From positions 677,177 to 741,176 of the forward strand of contig NZ_LMHW01000010.1 in NCBI RefSeq assembly GCF_001428525.1: a stretch of DNA of 64,000 nt, given 5' to 3'. Each line of letters begins with the position of its first letter. Positions within the stretch are counted from its first letter, which is position 1. Below are positions 27,447 through 35,200 of the stretch, one piece after another. The notes under the pieces are model-generated. The model did not search any database and was not told the DNA's origin. It was given only the letters and a program-made list of their open reading frames with translations. This DNA comes from Flavobacterium sp. Root186 (lineage in GTDB: Bacteria; Bacteroidota; Bacteroidia; Flavobacteriales; Flavobacteriaceae). The translations under genes and the position numbers were made by a program.

Positions 27447-28445
27447 TTACCTTCTTCCGCCTCCGCCTCCGCCATATGATCTTCCACCGCCTCCGCCGCC
27501 AGATGATCTCATGCTTCCGCCGCCGCTATTCGATGAACGTGACGGGCTAGGAGAGTAGGTTCTTGAAGAACTGTTATTATTACCATTGCTGTAGCTTCTG
27601 GTATTGGTAGTAGTATTTGATCTTCTGTTAGAGTAATCGTAGTTGTTACTTTGACCTTGAGAATAACTTCTTCTGTTTGTAAATGTTGGACTGCCAGAAT
27701 TATAAGTTCTGCCGTTTACAGAAGAGCTTCTTCTGTAGTCAGAATAACCGTTTGATCTGTTAGTGTAGTTTCTGTTTGTTGTATAGCTTCCTCTGTTAGA
27801 ATAGTTTCTGCTGTTTACGAAGTTTCTATTTGTAGCATAACTTCTGTTTGAAGCGTAATTTCTACCTCCGTAGTAAGCTGCAGATCCTCTTCTTCCGTAG
27901 CTGTAAGAGTAATTTCCGTAGTAGCCGTAGCCGCCGCCCCAGTATCCGGGATAACCCCATCCAGGACCCCAATATCCAGGGTATCCCCAAGCGTATCCGG
28001 GGTATCCCCAGTAGCCGCCCCAATAACCGCCGTATCCACCCCATCCGTATCCGTAAGGGTAACCCCATCCGAATCCTAATGACCATGTTGGGTCAGAATA
28101 AACATTGACTGCAACTTCAGAATTACTGCTTCCCCAGGCTGGGTAAGAAGCTACAGCAGCTGTTTGTGTGCTGTCACTTTCAGAATAATTACCATAATTG
28201 TCTACATCTGTAAAAATTTCAGTAGGCTGGTTGTCGTTTTGAAGAGACTTGAAGTAGTCTTTATATTGATTGTTTGTGTTTGTGGTATTTGTTTGAGCAT
28301 ATCTGTTGGTAGAATTACCATATACTCCATCATTATCATTATATGAAGTGTTTTGGTAAGAACCACAGGATACTGCTAGAAAACTCAGTAATCCAATTAA
28401 GTAAAAAGAACTTGAGTTTTGGCGGAGAGTAATATAAGTTTTCAT
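27447..28445 (-). CDS. Gly/Tyr/Asn-rich lipoprotein of unknown function
   Basis: 332 residues. A lipoprotein signal ends at Cys27 (FLAVSC). The mature protein is low-complexity: an Asn/Gln/Tyr-rich linker, then about 60 residues of Gly-Tyr-Trp-Pro repeats (GWGYPGYWG type), then Asn/Tyr/Arg/Ser-rich repeats with YTNRSN and RNYSNRG units, and a C-terminal Gly/Arg/Ser-rich tail (GGGGGRSYGGGGGGRR). No enzyme motif is seen. Such proteins in flavobacteria may form part of the surface layer or matrix; that is a guess. It is 50 bases upstream of the FadL-like gene and divergent from proS. Confidence 0.75.
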   Translation of the reverse strand: MKTYITLRQNSSSFYLIGLLSFLAVSCGSYQNTSYNDNDGVYGNSTNRYAQTNTTNTNNQYKDYFKSLQNDNQPTEIFTDVDNYGNYSESDSTQTAAVASYPAWGSSNSEVAVNVYSDPTWSLGFGWGYPYGYGWGGYGGYWGGYWGYPGYAWGYPGYWGPGWGYPGYWGGGYGYYGNYSYSYGRRGSAAYYGGRNYASNRSYATNRNFVNSRNYSNRGSYTTNRNYTNRSNGYSDYRRSSSVNGRTYNSGSPTFTNRRSYSQGQSNNYDYSNRRSNTTTNTRSYSNGNNNSSSRTYSPSPSRSSNSGGGSMRSSGGGGGGRSYGGGGGGRR

Positions 28446-28462
28446 ATCTGTGGTGTTTTTTA

Positions 28463-28493
28463 TTGTTGCACATTACAAAAATAGTTAGTTTTG
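28463..28493 (+). promoter_or_regulatory. Bacteroidota-type promoter of proS
   Basis: A -7 element TAGTTTTG at 28486-28493 with TTG at 28463-28465 or 28466-28468 (20 or 17 bases away). It would give a leader of about 45 bases before the proS start. An oppositely directed -7 box (TATTTTTG on the minus strand, 28483-28476) may serve the divergent lipoprotein gene. Confidence 0.6.
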
Positions 28494-28546
28494 TCAAACT
28501 ATTTAGTTAAAATTATTAAAACAAAATTTGTGCCAAACTATATAAT

Positions 28547-30025
28547 ATGAGTAAGAACCTTACTACGCGATCAGAAGATTATTCTAAATGGTATAATGAG
28601 CTGGTTGTCAAAGCAGATTTAGCTGAAAATTCAGGAGTTAGAGGGTGTATGGTGATCAAACCATACGGATATGCAATTTGGGAAAAAATGCAGGCAGAGT
28701 TGGATCGAATGTTTAAAGAAACAGGACATCAAAATGCTTACTTTCCTTTATTTGTTCCCAAGAGTATGTTTGAAGCTGAGGAGAAGAATGCAGAGGGATT
28801 TGCAAAAGAATGTGCTGTTGTAACACATTATAGATTAAAGAATGATCCGGATAAACCGGGGAAATTAATAGTTGACCCGAATGCTAAACTAGAAGAAGAA
28901 CTTATTGTTCGTCCTACGAGTGAAGCAATTATCTGGTCTACATATAAAGGATGGGTTCAGTCTTACAGAGATTTACCTTTATTAATTAATCAATGGGCGA
29001 ATGTGGTTCGTTGGGAAATGCGTACGCGTTTGTTTTTAAGAACTGCTGAATTTTTATGGCAGGAAGGGCATACAGCGCATGCTACAAAAGCAGAAGCGAT
29101 AGAGGAGTCTGAAAAAATGATGAATGTATATGCTGATTTTGCTGAAAACTTTATGGCAATTCCGGTAATAAAAGGTTTTAAAACTGAAACGGAACGTTTT
29201 GCCGGTGCAGATGAAACCTATTGTATCGAAGCATTAATGCAGGACGGAAAAGCATTACAGGCGGGAACATCTCACTTTTTAGGTCAGAACTTTGCAAAAG
29301 CTTTTGATGTGAAATTTGCTAACTCAGAAGGAAAACAAGAATATGTTTGGGGAACTTCTTGGGGAGTTTCTACTCGTTTGATGGGGGCTTTAGTAATGAC
29401 GCATTCAGATGATCAGGGATTGGTGCTGCCTCCAAACTTAGCTCCAATACAAGTTGTAATTGTTCCTATTCATAAAACAGACGAACAGCTGGCTGAAATT
29501 ACGGCAGCGGTTAATGAATTATCTGCTAAATTGAGAAAACTTAAGATTTCGGTTAAATATGATGACAGAACGACGCAGAAACCAGGATTCAAATTTGCCG
29601 AATGGGAATTAAAAGGTGTGCCAGTGAGAATTGCTGTTGGACCAAAAGATTTAGAAAACGGAACTTTTGAGGTTGCAAGACGTGATACATTGACAAAAGA
29701 AGTTGTTTCTGGAGATGAAATTGTAAATTATATAAATGAGTTGTTAGAACAAATTCAAGCGGATTTATTTAATAAAGCATTAAACTATCGTAATACACAT
29801 ATTACGGAAGTAAATAGTTTTGAGGAATTTAAAGAGATTTTAGAAGGAAAAGGAGGTTTTGTATCTGCTCATTGGGACGGAACTGCAGTAACCGAAGAAA
29901 AAATAAAAGATTTGACAAAAGCGACAATTCGCTGTATACCTTTGGATGCTGTTGAAGAGGCGGGAACCTGTGTTTTTACAGGCAATCCTTCTTCAAAAAG
30001 AGTGTTGTTTGCTAAGGCATATTAA
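28547..30025 (+). CDS. proS: Prolyl-tRNA synthetase, archaeal/eukaryotic-type
   Basis: 492 residues. The class II catalytic core shows motif 2 ([27 protein letters not shown]), with [25 protein letters not shown] and the motif 3 region [20 protein letters not shown]. The anticodon-binding domain follows ([13 protein letters not shown] onward) and the C-terminal extension ends in Tyr (VLFAKAY), as in the ProS type 3 group that lacks the editing insertion. It charges tRNA-Pro. Confidence 0.96.
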   Translation: MSKNLTTRSEDYSKWYNELVVKADLAENSGVRGCMVIKPYGYAIWEKMQAELDRMFKETGHQNAYFPLFVPKSMFEAEEKNAEGFAKECAVVTHYRLKNDPDKPGKLIVDPNAKLEEELIVRPTSEAIIWSTYKGWVQSYRDLPLLINQWANVVRWEMRTRLFLRTAEFLWQEGHTAHATKAEAIEESEKMMNVYADFAENFMAIPVIKGFKTETERFAGADETYCIEALMQDGKALQAGTSHFLGQNFAKAFDVKFANSEGKQEYVWGTSWGVSTRLMGALVMTHSDDQGLVLPPNLAPIQVVIVPIHKTDEQLAEITAAVNELSAKLRKLKISVKYDDRTTQKPGFKFAEWELKGVPVRIAVGPKDLENGTFEVARRDTLTKEVVSGDEIVNYINELLEQIQADLFNKALNYRNTHITEVNSFEEFKEILEGKGGFVSAHWDGTAVTEEKIKDLTKATIRCIPLDAVEEAGTCVFTGNPSSKRVLFAKAY

Positions 30026-30053
30026 AAAATTTTATTTTTTTTTGCATCAGGTA

Positions 30054-30083
30054 TTGTACATCTTAAAAATAGTTGTATTTTTG
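30054..30083 (+). promoter_or_regulatory. Promoter of the tRNA-Glu cluster
   Basis: TTG at 30054-30056 and TATTTTTG at 30076-30083, spaced by 19 bases, match the Bacteroidota sigma factor consensus. The first tRNA begins 21 bases after the -7 box. Confidence 0.75.
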
Positions 30084-30103
30084 CATCCGCATTAGAGAAA
30101 CAC

Positions 30104-30175
30104 GGTCCGTTCGTCTATCGGTTAGGACGCCAGGTTTTCATCCTGGTAAGGGGGGTTCGATTCCCCCACGGACTA
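30104..30175 (+). tRNA. tRNA-Glu (anticodon TTC), copy 1
   Basis: 72 bases that fold as a cloverleaf: acceptor arm GGTCCGT with ACGGACT (G1-U72 wobble), anticodon stem CCAGG/CCTGG with loop TTTTCAT (anticodon TTC), and T arm GGGGG/CCCCC around TTCGATT. The 3' CCA is not encoded. It is identical to copy 2. Confidence 0.95.
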
Positions 30176-30214
30176 CTTTTTTTCTGCAAATAAGTTATTA
30201 TACTTGATGTTAAT

Positions 30215-30286
30215 GGTCCGTTCGTCTATCGGTTAGGACGCCAGGTTTTCATCCTGGTAAGGGGGGTTCGATTCCCCCACGGACTA
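30215..30286 (+). tRNA. tRNA-Glu (anticodon TTC), copy 2
   Basis: Same 72-base sequence as the copy at 30104, after a 39-base spacer. Anticodon loop TTTTCAT gives TTC. CCA is not encoded. Likely cotranscribed with the copies on either side. Confidence 0.95.
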
Positions 30287-30330
30287 CAATTTCAATTTTA
30301 TTTAAATTGAAGAAAACTTAGAATGAAACT

Positions 30331-30402
30331 GGTCTGTTCGTCTAGGGGTTAGGACTCCAGGCTTTCGTCCTGGTAACAGGGGTTCGATTCCCTTACAGAC
30401 TA
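30331..30402 (+). tRNA. tRNA-Glu (anticodon TTC), divergent copy 3
   Basis: 72 bases; acceptor GGTCTGT with ACAGACT, anticodon stem CCAGG/CCTGG with loop CTTTCGT, so the anticodon is again TTC. It differs from copies 1 and 2 in the acceptor arm, D loop, position 32, position 37 (G in place of A) and the T arm (AGGGG/CCCTT, with one G-U pair). Compensatory changes keep all stems, so it looks functional. Confidence 0.88.
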
Positions 30403-30556
30403 CAAAATTAGTTGTAAATAAGTTTTGTAAAATAAAAATTGGTGTCTCGGTTTTTGTTTTATTAGTTAAAACCAAAGTGATTGTTTTGCAATTGTGGGAG
30501 GTTTTTCTTTTTTAACTAGTATTTATAATTATTATTACATCTAAAATTAAAAGAAA

Positions 30557-30808
30557 ATGGCAAATCATAAGTCAGCATTAAAAAGAATCAGAAGTAACGA
30601 AAAAAGAAGAGTTCTTAACAGATATCAGCATAAAACTACTCGTAATGCTATTAAAGCATTAAGAATAGCTACTGATAAAGCTGATGCAGCTGCAAAATTA
30701 TCAACTGTAATCTCTATGATTGATAAATTAGCTAAAAAGAACATCATTCATGATAATAAAGCTTCTAACTTGAAGTCTAAATTAACTAAGCATGTTGCTA
30801 AATTGTAA
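30557..30808 (+). CDS. rpsT: 30S ribosomal protein S20 (bS20)
   Basis: 83 residues, Lys/Arg/Ala-rich and all helical: MANHKSALKRIRSNEKRRVLNRYQHKTTRN at the N-terminus is the S20 signature. It binds 16S rRNA in the small subunit. It is transcribed alone after the tRNA cluster, with a strong terminator 25 bases downstream. The stop codon lies in a perfect 22-base palindrome (30800-30821). Confidence 0.97.
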   Translation: MANHKSALKRIRSNEKRRVLNRYQHKTTRNAIKALRIATDKADAAAKLSTVISMIDKLAKKNIIHDNKASNLKSKLTKHVAKL

Positions 30809-30832
30809 TTAATTACAATTTCCTAAATATAC

Positions 30833-30860
30833 AAAAAGTCCTCTTTTAGAGGACTTTTTT
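30833..30860 (+). terminator. Terminator of rpsT
   Basis: A perfect stem of 12 bases (AAAAAGTCCTCT at 30833-30844 with AGAGGACTTTTT at 30848-30859), three-base loop, ending in T. Confidence 0.92.
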
Positions 30861-30889
30861 TGTTTCTACCACATTGAAAAAATATTCTA

Positions 30890-30985
30890 ATATTAAAAAT
30901 TCCAAATTCGAATCTAGAGTTGGATTTTTGATATAGTAGATTTCTTTTGTTTGGAATTTGGGATTTCAAATATTGGAATTAATCA
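30890..30985. repeat. Short inverted word-repeat element (AATTCCAAA type)
   Basis: Left side AAATTCCAAATTCGAATC (about 30897-30914) and right side a run of 8-base words TTGGAATT/TGGGATTT/CAAATATT/GGAATT (30952-30981) are roughly reverse complementary. It fills the space between the rpsT terminator and the end of the leftward response-regulator gene. A similar element lies after typA. Confidence 0.6.
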
Positions 30986-30987
30986 AT

Positions 30988-31398
30988 TTATGTGATTTTC
31001 TTTTTAAGATATTCAAGCATAGCCTGAGTAATAGGTTTTGAAAGAAAGTCTATTATAATGGGATATTTTTTTGCTTTCGCTAAATCATCCGGATCAATTG
31101 TAGAAGATAATACAATAACTTTTGCTGTGTTAAATTCAGCATAATCATTAGAAGTGAAATGATCTAAAAATTCCCAGCCTCCCATTACAGGCATATTTAA
31201 ATCTAAAAATATTAGTTCCGGTTTTTTGTTTACTTTATTCTTGTTATTTGTGTATTTTAAAGTGTTAAAATGGTGTAATGCTTCTTCGCCATTTTGAGCA
31301 GTAATAATTTCATGCGAAAATGAAGATTTTAAAATTACTTTTTTGCATAACATCAACGTAATTGGATCGTCGTCAATGCATAAAATTTGCTCAAGCAT
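30988..31398 (-). CDS. Single-domain response regulator (CheY-like receiver)
   Basis: 136 residues, one receiver domain with no output domain. The acidic pocket is ILCIDDDP, the phospho-acceptor Asp lies in LIFLDLNMPVMGGWEFLD, with the Thr/Ser switch in VIVLSSTIDPDD and Lys in FLSKPI. It starts 5 bases after the stop of the PAS histidine kinase gene, so the two form an operon and probably a signalling pair; the receiver would pass the phosphate on or act by binding a partner protein. Confidence 0.92.
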   Translation of the reverse strand: MLEQILCIDDDPITLMLCKKVILKSSFSHEIITAQNGEEALHHFNTLKYTNNKNKVNKKPELIFLDLNMPVMGGWEFLDHFTSNDYAEFNTAKVIVLSSTIDPDDLAKAKKYPIIIDFLSKPITQAMLEYLKKKIT

Positions 31399-31403
31399 AT
31401 GTA

Positions 31404-33113
31404 TTAATTTTTAAATGTTATAGTAAATGTGGTGCCTTTGTTGACTTCACTATCAATACTAATTGTTCCTCCCATAGTTTCTACCTGAGATTTTACAAGA
31501 TACAAACCTAATCCTTTGCTGTCAGGATAATTATGAAATCTTTGATAAAGTCCAAAAACTTTATCACGGTTTCTTTCCAGGTCAATTCCAATTCCGTTGT
31601 CTTTAAAGGTTAAAATGGCGTGATGATCTATTTGCTCTGCTGTAATTGATATTTTTAGTTTTCTGTTTTCAGATTTGTATTTTATAGAATTTGTAAGCAG
31701 ATTTAATAAAATGCTTTCAATATAAGCTTTATTGGTGTTCAAAAGCGGAACTCTATCAAATTTTAATTTGATAATGGGCTTATGTAATTCTATTTGAAAA
31801 GACAGCTGGCTAAAAACATTTTCAAAAACTTCTTTTAAGGAAACCTCTTCTTTTTGCATTGAAGGGTTGTCTTTTATGATAATTACTTTTACTAAATCAT
31901 TTATGGTTTCATTTAATAAATGTGTTGATTTTGTAAAACCGGCCAGAATTTCTTCCAGTTCTTCATTTTCAATCGGAATATCTTCAATCAGATTTAAAAG
32001 TCCTATTAAATTAGATAACGGTGCGCGAAGGTTGTGTGATGTTATATAGGAAAACTGTTTTAAGTCTTTGTTGTTTTGTGTAAGTTCTCTAATAAGATGT
32101 TCTTTTTCTGTTTCCAGTTTCTTTTCGTCTGTAATATCTCTTTGAATAGAAATCCAGTGTGTGATTACTCCCTCGTTATTGAAAATAGGAATCATTGCAA
32201 AACGAACCCAATATTCTTCTTGAGTTTTAGTATACGTTATGGTTTCAATTACGCATTCTTCTTCATTTTTTATAGCCCGCAAAAGTTTTTTCAATTCTTC
32301 TGAATCAGATTTTGGGCCTTTAAATATATTGGTTGATTTTCCGATAATTTCATTTGACTGATAGCCGGACATTTGCGAAAATGCCGGATTTACGTAAACA
32401 ATTTTTGGTATTTTACGATCTTGTGAATTGGCTTCGGTAATTAAAATAGAATCTTTGGATTGTGTAATTACGGTTTCTAAAAGTTTTAATCGCTGTTCTT
32501 CTTCTTTTTGTTTGGTAATATCCTGGATTGCTCCAATCATTCTAATGGCTCTTCCGTTTTCATCTTTCAGTAAAAAACCACGGTCTAAAACATACTTATA
32601 AGTTCCGTCGGCGCATCTAAATCGGTATTGATCCTGCCATTTTTCTGTTTTTTGTTCTATAAAAGAGTATAATTTGATTGACATTCGAATGCTGTCTTCG
32701 GGGTGAATTTTATCAAACCACCACTTTGAAGTCTTTCCAACTTCTTCCGGATTATAGCCAAAAACGCCTTCAATTCCCTTGTTCCAATTTATGGTGTCTT
32801 CCTGTATTTTCCAGTCCCAAATAGTGTCACTAGTCGCCTTTGCAACAATATCATATTTTTCGTTTGATTCCTTGATTTCCTCGTTTGTGCTTTTTAATTT
32901 CTGAAAAATAGAAATGTTTTTAGTCTCATTTGTTGAGAGTATGTATTTGAAAATGAATGCAGTACTTATTATGAATAAGACGTCTTTTGCAAAAAAGAAA
33001 TAAGAATATTTTGGCTCAAAAAAGTGGTCTGTGAGTAAATTATGACAGACTATTGCCATAATTAGCGATATGATAACGTAAACGAGAGTAATTTGGAGAG
33101 TTTTACTTTTCAT
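31404..33113 (-). CDS. PAS-domain sensor histidine kinase
   Basis: 569 residues. Two membrane segments at about 8-28 and 37-60, a short coiled stretch, a PAS/PAC domain (about 85-205: ATSDTIWDWKIQEDTINW to GAIQDITKQKEEE), a second PAS/PAC (about 207-330), then the kinase core with the phospho-acceptor His360 in YITSHNLRAPLSNL, the N box (LLNLLTNSIKYK), DNGIGID and GLGLYLVKSQVE. It resembles the phytochrome/NtrB-like group with a HNLRAPL H box that is common in Bacteroidota. A -7 box, TATATTTG on the minus strand at 33125-33118, lies so close to the start codon that the message may be almost leaderless. Signal unknown. Confidence 0.92.
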   Translation of the reverse strand: MKSKTLQITLVYVIISLIMAIVCHNLLTDHFFEPKYSYFFFAKDVLFIISTAFIFKYILSTNETKNISIFQKLKSTNEEIKESNEKYDIVAKATSDTIWDWKIQEDTINWNKGIEGVFGYNPEEVGKTSKWWFDKIHPEDSIRMSIKLYSFIEQKTEKWQDQYRFRCADGTYKYVLDRGFLLKDENGRAIRMIGAIQDITKQKEEEQRLKLLETVITQSKDSILITEANSQDRKIPKIVYVNPAFSQMSGYQSNEIIGKSTNIFKGPKSDSEELKKLLRAIKNEEECVIETITYTKTQEEYWVRFAMIPIFNNEGVITHWISIQRDITDEKKLETEKEHLIRELTQNNKDLKQFSYITSHNLRAPLSNLIGLLNLIEDIPIENEELEEILAGFTKSTHLLNETINDLVKVIIIKDNPSMQKEEVSLKEVFENVFSQLSFQIELHKPIIKLKFDRVPLLNTNKAYIESILLNLLTNSIKYKSENRKLKISITAEQIDHHAILTFKDNGIGIDLERNRDKVFGLYQRFHNYPDSKGLGLYLVKSQVETMGGTISIDSEVNKGTTFTITFKN

Positions 33114-33254
33114 TACTCAAATATAGTTAAATTAACTATAACTAAACAATAAGTAAAGTTCATTTTGAGCTGCAAATTAACACTAGATTAATGAACTAAT
33201 TACTTGTATATACGCAAACTATCGCAGAAACGTTTTTTTTATCAAAATAAAGTG

Positions 33255-33262
33255 TACTTTTG
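33255..33262 (+). promoter_or_regulatory. -7 promoter element of typA
   Basis: TACTTTTG fits TAnnTTTG and lies 20 bases before the ATG. The region about 20 bases further up is a T run rather than a clear TTTG. Confidence 0.55.
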
Positions 33263-33281
33263 CACCCATTAAAAATCACAA

Positions 33282-35078
33282 ATGGAATCTATTAGAAATA
33301 TTGCAATTATTGCCCACGTCGATCACGGTAAAACCACTTTGGTTGATAAAATTATGTATCACTGTCAATTATTTCGTGACAACGAAAATACAGGTGATTT
33401 AATTCTTGATAATAACGATTTAGAGCGTGAGAGAGGTATTACTATTACTTCTAAGAACGTTTCTGTTCAGTACAAAGGAACAAAAATCAACATTATCGAT
33501 ACTCCTGGCCACGCGGATTTTGGAGGTGAAGTAGAACGTGTATTGAACATGGCCGATGGTGTATGTTTGCTAGTGGATGCTTTTGAAGGCCCAATGCCGC
33601 AAACACGTTTCGTATTACAAAAAGCTATTGATTTAGGTTTAAAACCTTGTGTAGTTATCAATAAAGTTGATAAAGAAAACTGTACTCCTGAAGAAGTTCA
33701 TGAAAAAGTTTTTGACTTAATGTTTGAATTAGGTGCTGAAGAATGGCAATTGGATTTCCCAACAGTTTATGGATCTGCTAAAAATAACTGGATGTCTGAT
33801 GATTGGAAAAACCAAACTGATAACATTGAGCCATTATTAGACATGGTTGTTCAAAATGTACCAGCTCCTAAAGTTTCTGAAGGAACTCCACAAATGTTGA
33901 TTACTTCTTTAGATTTCTCTGCATTTACAGGTCGTATTGCTATTGGTCGTTTGGAAAGAGGAGTTCTTAATGAAGGAATGCCAATTTCATTAGTAAAAAG
34001 AGATGGTACTATATCTAAATCTCGTATTAAAGAACTTCATACTTTTGAAGGACTTGGTCGTAAAAAAGTACAACAAGTTATTGCTGGAGATATTTGTGCA
34101 ATCATTGGAGTTGAAGGTTTTGAAATTGGTGATACTATAGCTGATTTTGAAAATCCAGAAGGTCTAAAAACAATTGATATCGACGAGCCTACTATGAGTA
34201 TGTTGTTTACAATTAATGACTCTCCTTTCTTTGGTAAAGAGGGTAAATTTGTAACTTCTCGTCATATTAGAGAAAGATTGACAAAAGAATTAGAGAAAAA
34301 CTTAGCAATGAAGTTAGGTGAAACTGATTCTGCTGATAAATTTATGGTTTTTGGTCGTGGAGTACTTCACTTATCTGTTCTTATTGAAACAATGAGAAGA
34401 GAAGGTTATGAGTTACAAATTGGTCAGCCACAGGTTATTATCAAAGAAATTGATGGTAAAAAATGTGAACCAATTGAGGAATTAACAATCGATTTACCGG
34501 AAAATCTTTCAGGAAGAGCTGTTGAATTCGTTACAATGCGTAAAGGAGAAATGCTTTCTATGGAAACTAAAGGGGAACGTATGATTGTAAAATTTAATAT
34601 TCCATCTCGTGGAATTATTGGATTGCGTAACCAATTACTTACTGCAACAGCTGGTGAGGCTATTATGGCACACCGTTTTATTGGATATGAGCCTTACAAA
34701 GGAGAAATTGCCGGACGTAACAAAGGTTCATTGATTTCTATGGAAAAAGGAAAAGCTATTCCTTATTCTATCGATAAATTGCAAGATCGTGGTAAGTTTT
34801 TTGTTGAACCAAATGCCGAAATTTACGAAGGTCAGGTAATTGGAGAAAACTCTCGTGGTGATGATATGTGTGTAAATGTAACTAAAGAGAAAAAACAATC
34901 TAACGTTCGTTCTTCTGGAAATGATGAAAAAGCAAGGATTATCCCTCCAATTATTTTCTCATTAGAGGAAGCATTAGAGTACATTCAAAAAGATGAATAT
35001 GTAGAGGTTACGCCAAAATCTATTCGTTTGAGAAAAATCTATTTAACAGAAACTGATAGAAAAAGATTTAAAATCTAA
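33282..35078 (+). CDS. typA: Ribosome-associated GTPase TypA/BipA
   Basis: 598 residues. The GTPase domain shows the P loop [10 protein letters not shown], the switch [18 protein letters not shown], and NKVD. Domains II, III and V of the elongation-factor family follow, and the C-terminal BipA-specific domain contains [33 protein letters not shown]. It acts on the 50S subunit during assembly and stress adaptation. Confidence 0.97.
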   Translation: MESIRNIAIIAHVDHGKTTLVDKIMYHCQLFRDNENTGDLILDNNDLERERGITITSKNVSVQYKGTKINIIDTPGHADFGGEVERVLNMADGVCLLVDAFEGPMPQTRFVLQKAIDLGLKPCVVINKVDKENCTPEEVHEKVFDLMFELGAEEWQLDFPTVYGSAKNNWMSDDWKNQTDNIEPLLDMVVQNVPAPKVSEGTPQMLITSLDFSAFTGRIAIGRLERGVLNEGMPISLVKRDGTISKSRIKELHTFEGLGRKKVQQVIAGDICAIIGVEGFEIGDTIADFENPEGLKTIDIDEPTMSMLFTINDSPFFGKEGKFVTSRHIRERLTKELEKNLAMKLGETDSADKFMVFGRGVLHLSVLIETMRREGYELQIGQPQVIIKEIDGKKCEPIEELTIDLPENLSGRAVEFVTMRKGEMLSMETKGERMIVKFNIPSRGIIGLRNQLLTATAGEAIMAHRFIGYEPYKGEIAGRNKGSLISMEKGKAIPYSIDKLQDRGKFFVEPNAEIYEGQVIGENSRGDDMCVNVTKEKKQSNVRSSGNDEKARIIPPIIFSLEEALEYIQKDEYVEVTPKSIRLRKIYLTETDRKRFKI

Positions 35079-35084
35079 TTAGAT

Positions 35085-35185
35085 TTAAATTTCAATATAA
35101 AAATCCCAAATTCCAATTAGGAGTTTGGGATTTTTTTATGGTTTAAATTCGAAGTATTATTATTTGAATTTGGAATTTAAGTATT
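35085..35185. repeat. Terminator of typA within an AATTTGGAA-type word repeat
   Basis: A hairpin with arms 35100-35110 (AAAATCCCAAA) and 35124-35134 followed by T is the likely terminator. Around it, TTTCAATATAAA (35090s) on the left and TTTGGAATTTAAGTATTGAG (35165-35190) on the right are roughly reverse complementary, in 8-base steps, like the element at 30890-30985. Confidence 0.65.
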
Positions 35186-35200
35186 GAGATTTTAGAAATC

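Noticed and set aside
30104..30402. Tandem repeat or attachment site made by the three tRNA genes
   Set aside because: Each copy folds as a full tRNA with its own spacer and no integrase or element lies beside them.
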